Of a stretch of DNA of 64,000 bases, positions 23,773 through 34,000 are shown piece by piece. The number at the start of each line of letters is the position of its first letter. Position 1 is the first letter of the stretch. The DNA comes from AP-15 sp963732095 (GTDB taxonomy: Bacteria > Pseudomonadota > Alphaproteobacteria > ATCC43930 > CGMCC-115725), in contig CAVSZA010000072.1 of the NCBI GenBank assembly GCA_963732095.1, positions 62,001 through 126,000 on the forward strand, written 5' to 3'. The position numbers and the translations under genes were made by a program. The notes beneath the pieces are model-generated. The model did no database searches. It saw nothing but the letters and a program-made list of their open reading frames with translations, and was not told where the DNA came from.

Positions 23773-25005
23773 ATGAGACGGTTCGCCCCCGCCGATCTCG
23801 ACGAGTTGCGCGATGCCATCGGCGAGGCGCTGGTCGTCGAAGAGCCGCTCGAAGTGATCGCCGGCGGATCAAAGCGTGGGCTCGGCCGTCCCCTCCAGCT
23901 ACCACGCCTGTTGGATTTGTCGCGTCTTGCAGGAATTCGGGACTACCAACCAAGTGAGCTGGTCCTGAGCGCCGGTGCGGCAACCCCGATCGAGGAAATC
24001 GACGCCGCGCTTGCCGAGACCCGGCAGATGATTGCTTTCGAGCCGCCAGATTTGGGGACGCTCTTTGGTCTGCCAGCAGCTATTGCTGGCCGGCCTACCC
24101 TGGGCGGCGCGTTAGCTTGCAATCTTTCGGGGCCTCGCCGTATCAAGGCAGGCGCCGCACGCGATCATTTCCTCGGGTTTCGCGGTGTCAGCGGGCGGGG
24201 TGAAGTTTTCAAGGCAGGCGGCAAAGTCGTCAAAAACGTCACGGGCTACGATCTCTGCAAGCTGATGGCCGGTTCCTTCGGGACGCTCGCCGCGCTTGAG
24301 GAAGTCACGGTAAAGGTGCTGCCTCGACCGGAAGCTCTCTCGACTGTAATGCTGTGGGGGCTCAATGCCCTGACTGCGGTCCGAACCCTAAACCGAGCGC
24401 TCGCCTCGCCGCATGAGGTTTCCGGCGCTGTCTATCTACCGGCCCCCGCGACAGCCGGTTTGATGTCGTTATCCGGGTCGACTGCCGTCGCCGCGCTTCG
24501 CCTCGAAGGTCCCCACCCTTCAGTTATATTCCGCCGCGAGCGTCTCCTGACCGAATTGGGATCGGATTGTGAAGCCAGTTCACTCGACGATGAAGCCTCC
24601 ATCTCATTCTGGCGAGCGGTCCGCGATGTCCTGCCGCTCGCCGGGTCCGGAGATCGCGCCATCTGGCGCGTCTCGGTCGCACCCAGCCGGGGGGGCGAGC
24701 TGGGCGAGGCGATCGCGCGGCGTCTCGACACCAGTTGGTATCTGGATTGGGCAGGCGGCCTCGTTTGGGCGGCGATTGCAGGAGCCGAGGACGGTGGCGC
24801 AGCAGTGATCCGAGACGCGATCCGCGGGGCGGACGGGCGCGGCACCGGACACGCCACTTTGATGAAAGGTTCGCCCGAGCTGCGCCGTTCGATCCCCGTG
24901 TTCGAACCGCAGCCCCCGCCTCTGGCGGCGCTCGCCGGTCGGATCAAGGAGGGCTTCGATCCGCGCCGGATTCTCAATCCCGGGCGCATGGTCGACGGGT
25001 TTTGA
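23773..25005 (+). CDS. glcE: Glycolate oxidase subunit GlcE
   Basis: A 410-residue FAD-binding subunit. ATG 23773 follows a gggggta ribosome-binding site and matches the usual start; an upstream in-frame extension overlaps glcD and is rejected. Family blocks are EVIAGGSKRGLGRPLQ, LGTLFGLPAAIAGRPTLGGA, GGKVVKNVTGYDLCKLMAGS and FDPRRILNPGRM at the C-terminus. GlcE is a shortened relative of GlcD lacking its C-terminal active region and works only in the GlcDEF complex. The gene is intact and sits between glcD and glcF. Confidence 0.93.
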   Translation: MRRFAPADLDELRDAIGEALVVEEPLEVIAGGSKRGLGRPLQLPRLLDLSRLAGIRDYQPSELVLSAGAATPIEEIDAALAETRQMIAFEPPDLGTLFGLPAAIAGRPTLGGALACNLSGPRRIKAGAARDHFLGFRGVSGRGEVFKAGGKVVKNVTGYDLCKLMAGSFGTLAALEEVTVKVLPRPEALSTVMLWGLNALTAVRTLNRALASPHEVSGAVYLPAPATAGLMSLSGSTAVAALRLEGPHPSVIFRRERLLTELGSDCEASSLDDEASISFWRAVRDVLPLAGSGDRAIWRVSVAPSRGGELGEAIARRLDTSWYLDWAGGLVWAAIAGAEDGGAAVIRDAIRGADGRGTGHATLMKGSPELRRSIPVFEPQPPPLAALAGRIKEGFDPRRILNPGRMVDGF

Positions 25006-25009
25006 AGCA

Positions 25010-26440
25010 GTGCGGACCGATTTCACGCCCGAACAGCTTGCCGATCCCGATTTGGCGCAATCCGAAAGGGTGCTGCGAACCTGCACTCACTGCGGGTTTT
25101 GCACCGCGACCTGCCCGACATATGTCCTGCTCGGGGATGAGCTCGATAGTCCGCGCGGGCGCATTTACCTCGTCAAGAACATGCTCGCCAGCGGCAAGGT
25201 CACCGCCGATACGGTCAAGCACATCGACCGATGTCTATCCTGTTTAGCCTGCATGACAACTTGCCCGTCGGGGGTGCACTACATGCACCTTATTGACCAC
25301 GCGCGGCGGTGGATCGAACGATATTACCGCCGTCCGTGGATAGAAAGGGGAATGCGGCGAGTGCTCGGCACGGTGCTATCACGGCCGCGGCTGCTCCGGT
25401 TGGCGCTGCGCTGCGCCGCTCTTGCCAAGCCCCTGGAGGGGTATCTACCCAAGCGGCTCGCGCCGTTGTTAGCCCTTGCTCCCGGCTCGGTGCCGTCCGC
25501 CTCTCCAATGGACCGGTTGCAAGTGTTTTCCGCGGAGGGCAATCGGCGGATGCGCGCCGCGCTACTGCCCGGATGCGCGCAAAGGGTTCTGGCACCTGAA
25601 ATCAACGAAGCGACGATCCGGCTTCTGACCCGACATGGCTGCGAAGTGGTCGTGGCTAAAGGCAGCGGCTGTTGCGGGGCCCTCGTCCACCATCTCGGGC
25701 GGGAAGCCGCCGCTCTCGATCTCGCCCGCGCCAACATCGATGCTTGGGAACGCGAGCGCGTGGCGTCCGGGCTCGGCGCCATCGCGATCAACGCCTCGGG
25801 CTGTGGCACCACAGTCAAGGATTACGGCTTTATGCTGCGCGAGGATCAGGGCTACGCGGAGAAGGGGGCGCGCATCGCTGCGCTCGCCCGTGATGTCACC
25901 GAGGTAGTCGAGGCCCTCGGCCTTAGCGCAAGTTCAGGCGTCGTTACTGGGCGGTATCGGCGTGTCGCCTACCATTCCGCCTGCTCGATGCAACACGGTC
26001 AGGGGATACACGAGGGGCCAAAGAAGCTCCTTGCAATGGCCGGGTTTGAGCCGCTAGACGTGCCGGAAGGGCACCTCTGCTGCGGCTCGGCGGGGACTTA
26101 CAACATTCTGCAGCCGAAGATGGCTGCCGCGCTGCGGGATCGCAAACTGGCCAACATCGCAGCCACCCGGGCCGACCTGGTCGCAACCGGCAACATCGGC
26201 TGCATCACCCAGCTCGCCGCCGGTTCCCCAGTTCCGATCGTTCATACAGTCGAGCTTCTCGACTGGGCCACCGGAGGTCCGGAGCCAAAGGCGTTGCGGA
26301 CTGGTCATCGGGAGCGCCGGCGGGAATACGCGGAGAACAGGAGCGATAGAGAAAGAGCGGCGAAACCGATCAATGTCGGCTCGATCCAGCCGGTACCGCC
26401 GGCCAGCAACCGTTTCCCTGCCGCACCGAGCTCGACATAG
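25010..26440 (+). CDS. glcF: Glycolate oxidase iron-sulfur subunit GlcF
   Basis: A 476-residue protein starting with GTG at 25010, 4 bases after glcE. Two 4Fe-4S clusters are bound by CTHCGFCTATCPTY and CLSCLACMTTCPSG in the first 90 residues; two CCG domains follow (GSGCCGALVHHLG and LCCGSAGTYNIL). It passes electrons from the flavin subunits to the quinone pool. The natural end of the family is near HTVELLDWATGG; here the frame runs a further 50 or so residues of basic, low-complexity sequence and overlaps the convergent TVP38 gene by 136 bases. The extension is probably a lost stop and not functional. Confidence 0.92.
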   Translation: MRTDFTPEQLADPDLAQSERVLRTCTHCGFCTATCPTYVLLGDELDSPRGRIYLVKNMLASGKVTADTVKHIDRCLSCLACMTTCPSGVHYMHLIDHARRWIERYYRRPWIERGMRRVLGTVLSRPRLLRLALRCAALAKPLEGYLPKRLAPLLALAPGSVPSASPMDRLQVFSAEGNRRMRAALLPGCAQRVLAPEINEATIRLLTRHGCEVVVAKGSGCCGALVHHLGREAAALDLARANIDAWERERVASGLGAIAINASGCGTTVKDYGFMLREDQGYAEKGARIAALARDVTEVVEALGLSASSGVVTGRYRRVAYHSACSMQHGQGIHEGPKKLLAMAGFEPLDVPEGHLCCGSAGTYNILQPKMAAALRDRKLANIAATRADLVATGNIGCITQLAAGSPVPIVHTVELLDWATGGPEPKALRTGHRERRREYAENRSDRERAAKPINVGSIQPVPPASNRFPAAPSST

Positions 26441-26991
26441 GCAATCGTCAGAGGCAATTGGCCGATCAGCGATCCGAGGGCGTAGGCGCCGAGCGGCAGG
26501 GCGGTCAAGCCTAGCCCGTAGTTGGCAACACTATGGGGCATGATCGGGATCAGCCGCAATAATGCCACGGCACGCCAACCGCCCCGCTCGACCCACTCCA
26601 ATAGCGACCTCACGCGCGAGCCTCGTTGGAAATCGATTAACCCCGAACTGATGTAGCGCGCGAGCAGAAAGCCCGCCGCCGCGCCGGCTACGCTACCTAA
26701 TTCGGCCCACACAATTCCCCATCCGGTGCCGAAGAGCAGCCCGGCGACAATGGCAAGCAGGGTGCGCGGGATGAATACCAGGCTTGCCGCGATATGGGCG
26801 GCTAAAAACCCCAACGGAGCTGCCGGATACTGGCCGATCACGGTGGTGATCGCAATCGGATCGAAAATCGTCCTCCAGTGCCAGGCTGCGATCGCAGCAG
26901 TTGCGATGAGGCCGAGAACCATGAGGCGCGTCGCGCGGCGTAACCCCATTAAAGGAACCGCCGTCGCCGCTCCTCCAATCTTCGGCGTCAT
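26305..26991 (-). CDS. TVP38/TMEM64 family membrane protein
   Basis: A 228-residue inner-membrane protein. ATG 26991 overlaps the stop of the upstream glycosyltransferase gene (ATGA) and is preferred to a longer start. It has about six hydrophobic segments, and the family signature is visible in LVFIPRTLLAIVAGLLFGTG, GAAAGFLLARYI and VALLRLIPIMPHSVANYGLG. This DedA/VTT-type superfamily is linked to lipid or polyprenyl-carrier scrambling. Coupling to a GT2 enzyme that resembles polyprenyl-phosphate glycosyltransferases suggests a shared lipid-linked sugar step. Convergent overlap with glcF is at the 3' end. Confidence 0.85.
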   Translation of the reverse strand: MTPKIGGAATAVPLMGLRRATRLMVLGLIATAAIAAWHWRTIFDPIAITTVIGQYPAAPLGFLAAHIAASLVFIPRTLLAIVAGLLFGTGWGIVWAELGSVAGAAAGFLLARYISSGLIDFQRGSRVRSLLEWVERGGWRAVALLRLIPIMPHSVANYGLGLTALPLGAYALGSLIGQLPLTIAYVELGAAGKRLLAGGTGWIEPTLIGFAALSLSLLFSAYSRRRSR

Positions 26992-27761
26992 CGCAGCACC
27001 GGGACGCTGGCAGGGGCCGAAGCGGTTTTCGTATCGGGCAACACCTCGTCGAGGAGGTGCGGCCGAGCAGCTCGGCGCTTCAGCCAAATCACACCAAAAA
27101 GATCGACGACGCCGACCCCCAGTCGGTCGAAAATGCCGTATTTCGAGGCACCCCCTCGCCGCGGACGATGGTTGACCCTGATCGACCGCACGGTCCCCCC
27201 CTCGCGCAATACGAGAGCCGGAAGGAATCGGTGCATATGGTCGAAATACGGCAGGTCCAGGAAAAGCGAGCGCGGGAACAGCTTCAAACCGCAGCCGGTA
27301 TCCGGCGTGTCGTCTCCGAGCATTCGGCGCCGTACCCGGTTAGCGATCTGGGAGGCAAAGCGCTTCCTCCAGCTGTCCTGCCGGCTTTCGCGATAACCGG
27401 CAATCAATAGCACTGGCGCCTCGGGGGCGGTAAGTCCGATCCGCCACAATTTCAGGATGTCGGCAGGATCGTTCTGGCCATCTCCGTCGAGCGTGGCGAC
27501 CCATGTTGCGCGCGCCGCCCTCACCCCGCTCCGGATGGCGGCACTCTGCCCATAGTTACCTTTGTGCCGCAGCAAGCGCAAATGCGGCGCCTCGGCTTGA
27601 AGCCGCGCGACTGCGGCAGCGGTCTCATCCTCGCTGCCGTCATCAACATAAACGATCTCATAAGCAAGCAAGCCGTCGAGCGCTGCGCGAAGCTCAGCGA
27701 CTAGCGGCGCCACGTTAGCCGCCTCGTCCTTTACCGGGATGACGACTGAAAGATCCATCAA
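26988..27761 (-). CDS. GT2 polyprenyl-phosphate glycosyltransferase (DPM1-like)
   Basis: A 257-residue family 2 glycosyltransferase. It begins LSVVIPVKDEAANVAPLVAE, has the nucleotide-sugar DDGS in IVYVDDGSEDET, and the metal-binding DxD-like TLDGDGQNDPADI. The later DTGCGLKLFPRSLF and HMHRFLPALVLREGG blocks are typical of dolichol/undecaprenyl-phosphate mannosyl- or glucosyltransferases. No C-terminal membrane pair is present; the membrane step may come from the TVP38 gene that overlaps its stop. It would charge polyprenyl phosphate with a sugar at the inner leaflet. The sugar is unknown. Confidence 0.88.
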   Translation of the reverse strand: MMDLSVVIPVKDEAANVAPLVAELRAALDGLLAYEIVYVDDGSEDETAAAVARLQAEAPHLRLLRHKGNYGQSAAIRSGVRAARATWVATLDGDGQNDPADILKLWRIGLTAPEAPVLLIAGYRESRQDSWRKRFASQIANRVRRRMLGDDTPDTGCGLKLFPRSLFLDLPYFDHMHRFLPALVLREGGTVRSIRVNHRPRRGGASKYGIFDRLGVGVVDLFGVIWLKRRAARPHLLDEVLPDTKTASAPASVPVLR

Positions 27762-27797
27762 GCTCCACGACTGATTCGGTCAACAGCGTACGAGGGA

Positions 27798-29228
27798 TCA
27801 GCGGTCGACCCAAGCGATCCTGAGGATGTTGGTTGCGCCGGGGGTGCCGAACGGCACGCCTGCTGTGATAACTACTCGTTGACCGGGTTCGGCAATCTTC
27901 TCGCGACGAGCAATTCGCACCGCCTGCTGCACCATATCACCGAAATTTTTGACATCTCTGGTGTGTACGCAGTGCGCGCCCCACAAAACCGCGAGCCGCC
28001 GGGCGGTTCCGAGGTTCGAGGTCAGCACCAGGATCGGGGCCTCGGGGCGTTCGCGAGCCGCGCGCAAGGCAGTCGCACCCGACGTCGTATACGAAACGAT
28101 TGCCGCCGCGCCCACCAGGGCTGCGACTTGACAGGCGGCGGCGCTGATCGCGTCCGGCGCGGTGTGCTCGTGCTCGATGCGCGTGCTCTCCATGATCGAG
28201 TGATAAAGCGGGTCTCTTTGTACTCGGCAAGCAATGCGGTCCATGATCGCAACTGACTCGACAGGATATCGTCCAGCAGCCGTTTCGGCCGACAGCATTA
28301 CCGCGTCGGCCCCCTCGTAGACAGCGGTCGCCACGTCGGAGGCCTCGGCGCGAGTCGGCGCTGGCGAACCAATCATCAATTCCAACATTTGTGTCGCCAC
28401 TATCACCGGCTTCCCGGCCAGTCGGCAGGCGTGGATTATCTCCTTCTGCACGCTCGGCACGTCCTCCGGCGGCATCTCGACACCCAAATCGCCCCGCGCT
28501 ACCATCAAACCATCGGCAAGTTCGATGATCTCGGGCAGGCGCTGGATCGCCGAGGGCTTTTCGAGTTTGACCATGACGCCGGCACGCCCGGCTACCAGCT
28601 TTCGTCCCTCGGCCACATCATCGGGACGCTGCACGAAGGAAAAAGCGATCCAATCGGCCCCTTGCTCGAGCGCGAAGGCGAGATCGGCGCGGTCCTTGTC
28701 AGTGACTGCGGACAACGGCAACACGGCATTCGGAACATTTACCCCCTTGCGGTCAGAAAGTGCTCCCCCGACCAGGCACAACGTGTCAGCGAAGTCCGCG
28801 CCGCAGGTTTCAACGCGAAGCCGAACCTTGCCATCATCGACGAGCAGCTCGGTCCCCGGGCGTAGCGCATCGAAAATTTCGGGATGTGGCAATGGCGCAC
28901 GACTGCAGTCGCCGCGCTGTTGGCCGAGGTCGAGGCGAAAGCAATCGCCGGCCCCCAGCTCGACCCGGCCCTCGGCGAAGGTGCCGAGCCGCAGCTTTGG
29001 ACCCTGCAGATCAGCAAGAATGCCGATCGGGCGCCCCGTCGCGCTTTCGATTGAGCGGATGGCTGCGAAACGGGCTTGGTGATCCTCGTGCGTCCCGTGG
29101 CTGAAATTGAGCCGGAATACGTCTACGCCCGCTTCAAAGAGTTCGCGGATTCTCTGAGGCGTCGAACTCGATGGGCCAAGTGTTGCGACGATCTTGGCGC
29201 TGCGGGGGCGCCTTGCATTCATCTCCAT
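27798..29228 (-). CDS. pyk: Pyruvate kinase
   Basis: A 476-residue enzyme converting phosphoenolpyruvate and ADP to pyruvate and ATP. It starts RSAKIVATLGPSSSTPQRIR with RLNFSHGTHEDH, has ILADLQGPKLR, the active-site MVKLEKPSAIQ block with the conserved lysine, MVARGDLGVEMP and VATQMLELMI, and a C-terminal allosteric domain with VSYTTSGATALRAARERPEAP. Length and motif order are normal. It is followed by the GT2 gene 36 bases downstream on the same strand and faces the DegP gene across a 347-base divergent region. Start context lies within conserved sequence. Confidence 0.95.
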   Translation of the reverse strand: MEMNARRPRSAKIVATLGPSSSTPQRIRELFEAGVDVFRLNFSHGTHEDHQARFAAIRSIESATGRPIGILADLQGPKLRLGTFAEGRVELGAGDCFRLDLGQQRGDCSRAPLPHPEIFDALRPGTELLVDDGKVRLRVETCGADFADTLCLVGGALSDRKGVNVPNAVLPLSAVTDKDRADLAFALEQGADWIAFSFVQRPDDVAEGRKLVAGRAGVMVKLEKPSAIQRLPEIIELADGLMVARGDLGVEMPPEDVPSVQKEIIHACRLAGKPVIVATQMLELMIGSPAPTRAEASDVATAVYEGADAVMLSAETAAGRYPVESVAIMDRIACRVQRDPLYHSIMESTRIEHEHTAPDAISAAACQVAALVGAAAIVSYTTSGATALRAARERPEAPILVLTSNLGTARRLAVLWGAHCVHTRDVKNFGDMVQQAVRIARREKIAEPGQRVVITAGVPFGTPGATNILRIAWVDR

Positions 29229-29575
29229 GCCAATTCCGCTTCAGTCAGGACCCATGTCGCGCCGGAGATCGCTGGCACAGGTAATCTAGGCGTCCTCGTC
29301 CTCTCAAAGAGTGCAGCTTTTCGACTCGATCCCACCGGCAGCGACATCTTTGTCTCTATAGAGATGTGAACATAGAAGACCGCTACCCAATTGTCTTTGT
29401 CGATATCGGTCCCCTCGGATGGGCCGTTGGGTCATCATGGCTCACCTTGCTGTTCCGTCTTGCCAACCAGCCGGCGGCGATTGCATATCCCCTCCGCGAC
29501 AGCCCGTCCCGAAACTCCCGCATATCGGACGCGGAAGAGTGCGGGGGTGGCGCTCGTCAGAAAAGGAGTTATGTC
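29229..29575. promoter_or_regulatory. Divergent intergenic region, pyk / degP
   Basis: This 347-base stretch lies between the divergent pyruvate kinase and serine protease genes and must hold both promoters. It contains a perfect 12-base palindrome TCTCTATAGAGA at 29353-29364, flanked by ACATCT and AGATGT arms, which could be an operator. An open frame reaching from 29366 into the protease gene is unlikely to be translated before 29576, where a ribosome-binding site (aaaaggag) precedes a TTG. No sigma-70 boxes could be fixed with confidence. Confidence 0.4.
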
Positions 29576-31054
29576 TTGGCTTATTTCGGCGCCCGGGCCG
29601 CCATCCGTGCTGTTTTGCTGACGCTGCTGTTGGGCGCGCCGCTGCCGAGCGGAGCCGAGGGGCCGGAAACCCCCTTTTCGGAAATTTTTTCGCAACTCGC
29701 GGCGCGGCTGGGAAGTGTGGTCGTCAACGTTTCAACGACCCAGGCGACCACAGCAGCGGCACCGGCAAAGGGGACGCCCGATGCACAACTGCCGCCGGGA
29801 TCACCGCTCGATGAATTCTTTCGTGATTTCTTCGGCGAGAAGGGGGCTCCAGGCGGGCCAAATCCTCCTGCGCCGCGGGCTGCGTCACTCGGTTCTGGAT
29901 TCATCATCGATCCATCGGGGATCGTCGTCACCAACAACCATGTGATCGCCAATGCCGAGCAAATTACCGTAACGTTCGCCGATGACACGACATTACAGGC
30001 CGAGGTCATCGGGCGGGACACGGTGACCGATCTCGCCCTTCTCAAGGTCGAGCCGAAAACACCATTGGCGGCGGCCACCTGGGGGGATTCGACAAAGGCG
30101 AAAGTTGGCGACTGGGTGCTGGCGATCGGCAACCCGTTTGGTCTGGGCGGCACGGTAACAGCCGGCATCATCTCCGCCACGGCGCGGGACATCCATTCCG
30201 GACCTTACGATGACTTTTTGCAGACGGACGCCTCGATCAACCGCGGCAATTCCGGTGGCCCCATGTTCAATCTTGCCGGTGAGGTCATCGGCATCAACAC
30301 GGCGATCTTTTCGCCTTCCGGTGGTTCGATCGGTATCGGATTTGCGATACCCTCGGCTTTGGCCCGGCCAATTGTTGAACAGCTGAAAGCGACCGGCAAA
30401 GTAGAACGCGGCTGGATCGGCGCGCGTATCCAGCCCGTCACCGATGAGATTGCCGACGCGGTCGGGCTCGACAAGGCCCGCGGAGCGATGATCGCGGCAG
30501 TCGATCCGTCAAGCCCTGCAGCGCAAGCAAAGCTGCAGCCGGGAGACGTTATCCTCTCTTACGACGGCAAGCAGATCGATCGCAGCCGACAGTTGCCTCG
30601 GCTGGTCGCCGATACGCCGCCCGACACCCCTGTCAAGGTTACGATGTGGCGCGACGGCAAGGAACACGAAGTCGATCTCAAGACCGCGGCATTGAGCCTA
30701 AACCGCCCGGCGCCGCCTCAGCCGGAACCGGAAAAACCGAAACCGCCCGCGAGCATCGACGCCTTGGGTCTCAAACTCAGCAAGCTATCCCCCGAGCTGC
30801 GAAAGCAGTTTTCATTGCCCGAGACGGCGAAGGGAGTCGTCATCACGGAGGTCCCGCAAAACAGTCCGGCGGCCGCGCAGGCCTTGCGTCCGGGAGACCT
30901 CGTGATTGCCGTGGGACACGAGGCGGTAGCGGCCCCCGAGGAGGTGCAGCAGAAAGCTGCCGCTGCCAAAAAGAACGGACGCAAGAACGTACTTGTCCGC
31001 GTCGAGCGCGAGGGCAACTCCCGCTTTGTCGCACTCCCGTTGGAAACAGGCTGA
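29576..31054 (+). CDS. DegP/HtrA-type periplasmic serine protease
   Basis: About 492 residues from a TTG at 29576, chosen because aaaaggag lies 7 bases upstream and a signal peptide (RAAIRAVLLTLLLGAPLPSG) starts right after. The trypsin-like domain has the triad His in VVTNNHVIANAEQ, Asp in DTVTDLALLKVE and Ser in INRGNSGGPMFNL. Two PDZ domains follow, the first around VERGWIGARIQPVTDEIAD and the second around KGVVITEVPQNSPAAAQALR. It degrades or refolds damaged proteins in the periplasm. A paralogue lies at 37565-39143. ATG 29571 is out of frame, so a TTG start is needed. Confidence 0.9.
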   Translation: MAYFGARAAIRAVLLTLLLGAPLPSGAEGPETPFSEIFSQLAARLGSVVVNVSTTQATTAAAPAKGTPDAQLPPGSPLDEFFRDFFGEKGAPGGPNPPAPRAASLGSGFIIDPSGIVVTNNHVIANAEQITVTFADDTTLQAEVIGRDTVTDLALLKVEPKTPLAAATWGDSTKAKVGDWVLAIGNPFGLGGTVTAGIISATARDIHSGPYDDFLQTDASINRGNSGGPMFNLAGEVIGINTAIFSPSGGSIGIGFAIPSALARPIVEQLKATGKVERGWIGARIQPVTDEIADAVGLDKARGAMIAAVDPSSPAAQAKLQPGDVILSYDGKQIDRSRQLPRLVADTPPDTPVKVTMWRDGKEHEVDLKTAALSLNRPAPPQPEPEKPKPPASIDALGLKLSKLSPELRKQFSLPETAKGVVITEVPQNSPAAAQALRPGDLVIAVGHEAVAAPEEVQQKAAAAKKNGRKNVLVRVEREGNSRFVALPLETG

Positions 31055-31075
31055 GTGAGCAGCGACCGCTGCTGA

Positions 31076-34000
31076 TTATTCCGCCGCAAGAGCCTGAGCG
31101 GGGGAAGGCGAGCGGAAGCGGGTCAAGAGCGCGGTTTCTTTTGCCTTGGCACGGGTCAAGTTGGCCTGTTTGACATGGCCGAAGCCGCGGATTTCGTGGG
31201 GCAACGCGGCGAGCTCGACTGCGATCGTATAGTTGGCGGTGGACAAACGGCTGACAATTTCCTCGAGCACAGCCTCGTATTCTCCGATCAGGCGGCGCTC
31301 GGTTCGCCGTTCTTCGCTGCGGCCAAAGATGTCGAGGGGCGTGCCGCGCAACCGTCGGAGTTTTGCCAGGATGCGGAAAACGGAGATCATCCAGGGTCCG
31401 TAGATGCGTTTGCGCAGATGCCCGCTTTCGGGATCGCAGTCGGCAAGCAGCGGCGGGGCCAGATGGAAGTGCAGCTCGTAGGGCCCTTCAAAGCGATCGG
31501 CGAGCCGCTCGAGGAAATCGGTCTCCGTGTATAGCCGGGCGACCTCGTATTCGTCTTTGTATGCCATCAGCTTGAACAAGGCGCGCGCAACCACATCCGT
31601 CAGAGCCGTCTCGCCCGTACAATTAGCCTCTGCTTCTCGGATACGCTGGACAGCGGAGGCATAGCGGGCCGCATAGGCGGCATTCTGGTACTCGGTCAGG
31701 AACGCCACGCGGCGATCGATCACTTGTTCGAGAGTTTCGGAACGACGGTGAGTCTCCGGCACCGCGCCACCAGATGTCGCGCGCGCGTCGACAAGGGCCG
31801 GATCGACGGCGGCGCGCCGTCCCCAACGGAAGGAGCGTTGGTTGAATTCGACGGCAACTCCGTTTAATTCGATCGCCCGCTCGAGAGCGGCGGCGGACAA
31901 GGGGACAGCGCCGCGCTGGTAGGCAAAGCCGAGCATGAAAAGATTGCTCGCGATCGAATCTCCGAAGAGGCCGGTGGCGACGCGGGTGGCTTCGATGAAT
32001 TCGGTATTATTCGCTCCAGTTGCTTCGGCAATGCTGCGCTGCAGCTCTCGGCTGGGAAATGTGAGATCGGGGTGTCGTGTGAAGTCGCCGGTGATGGTCT
32101 CGTGGCTGTTGACGATCGCGCGGCTCTGGCCGGGCTGCAGCTTTGATAAGGCGTCGGCGCTCGCCGCGACCACGAGATCGCAGCCCAGGAGCAGTCGCGC
32201 GCCGCCGGCGGCAATGCGCACCGCGTGGATCTCCTCCGGTCTGCGAGCGATCCGCACGTGACTGTAGACTGCGCCACCCTTCTGGGCGAGGCCGGTCATG
32301 TCGAGGATCGTGCAGCCCTTTCCTTCGAGATGGGCGGCCATCCCGAGGAGCGCACCAATCGTGACAACGCCGGTTCCACCGACTCCGGTAACGAGAATGC
32401 CGTAGGGTTCTTCGAGATCCGGGTGATCTGGCTCCGGCAGCGGCGCCAGCTCGTCCTCCCCGAGATCGCCCGCTTTGCGTAGCTTCAGCGCGCCACCGTG
32501 CACGGTGACGAAGCTCGGACAGAAGCCTTTGACGCAGGAATAATCCTTGTTGCAGCTCGACTGATCGATTTCGCGTTTGCGGCCGAACTCGGTCTCGACC
32601 GGAACCACCGACAGGCAGTTCGAACTCGTTTGAGCAATCCCCGCAACCCTCGCAGACCAGATCGTTGATAAAGACCCGCTTGGCGGGGTCGGGAAAGCGG
32701 CCGCGCTTGCGGCGGCGGCGCTTCTCGGCGGCGCAGGTCTGATCGTAGACAATGGCAGTCACGCCCTCGATATCCCGCAGCTCGCGCTGAACCGCGTCGA
32801 GATCGTCGCGATGGCGCACGACCGCGCCCGGTGCGAATTCGACGCCCGGCGCATATTTGTCCGGCTCGTCGGTTACCACGACGATCCGGCGCACTCCCTC
32901 GGCGGCAAGTTGACGGGTCAGCACCGGCACGGTCAAACCGCCGTCGATCGGCTGCCCGCCGGTCATAGCCACGGCGTCGTTGAACAGCAGTTTGTAGGTG
33001 ATGTTGACGTTGGCGGCGACGGCCGCGCGTACCGCCAGCACACCCGAATGGGTGTAAGTGCCGTCCCCGAGATTCGCGAATATATGCTGCGTCTCCGTGA
33101 ACGGCGCCTGACCGATCCAGGGCGCCCCCTCTCCACCCATCTGGGTAAAAGTCGCAGTCGACCGATCCATAAATTGAGAGAGATAATGGCAGCCTATGCC
33201 CGCGAGCGCGCGGCTGCCCTCCGGAACTTTGGTGGAGGTATTATGCGGGCAGCCCGAGCAGAAATAGGGCGTACGGCTGAACGGCACGATATTGCCGCCC
33301 AGCTGCTGTTCCTTCGCCTCGAGAAAGGCGAGCCGTTCGGCAATCCGCGGCGACGTGTGAAAGCGGGAAATGCGCTGCGCGATGACGCGGGCGATCTGAG
33401 CCGGTGTCAGCTCGCCGTTCGACGGCAATATCCAGTTGCGGTTTTCGTCGAACTTGCCGATGACGCGCGGCCGGACGTCTTCACGCCAATTGTAGAGTTG
33501 CTCCTTGAACTGATTCTCGATGACGGCGCGTTTTTCCTCGACGACGAGGATTTCCTCGAGCCCCTCGGCAAACTGACGGATGCCCTCGCGTTCCAGCGGC
33601 CAGGCCATCGCAACCTTGTACAGGCGGAAGCCGATCTCCGCCGCATGCGCGTCGTCAATCCCGAGATCGTCGAGCGCTTGGCGCACATCAAGGTAGGATT
33701 TGCCGGTAGTGACGATACCGAAGCGCGGCCGGGGACTGTCGATGACAATTCGGTCTAGCCGATTGGCGCGCGCGAAAGCCAACGCCGCGTAGAGCTTGTA
33801 TTTATGCAGGCGGAATTCCTGATCGAGAGGCTGATCGGGCCAGCGAATATTCAATCCGCCGGTCGGCATCTCGAAATCGTCGGGGAGCACGATTTCGATG
33901 CGCTCCGGACCGATCTCGACCGAGGCCGAGCTATCGACAGTCTCGGCGATCGTCTTAAAGGCTACCCAACACCCGGAGTAGCGCGACATCGCCCAGCCAT

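Noticed and set aside
29366..29575. N-terminal extension of the serine protease from ATG 29366
   Set aside because: The 70 extra residues precede a signal peptide, which must be N-terminal, and aaaaggag lies before the TTG at 29576.
32811..33758. 315-residue open frame antisense to the oxidoreductase gene
   Set aside because: The opposite strand encodes conserved TPP-domain motifs; the antisense frame has no family character and is a GC-bias shadow.
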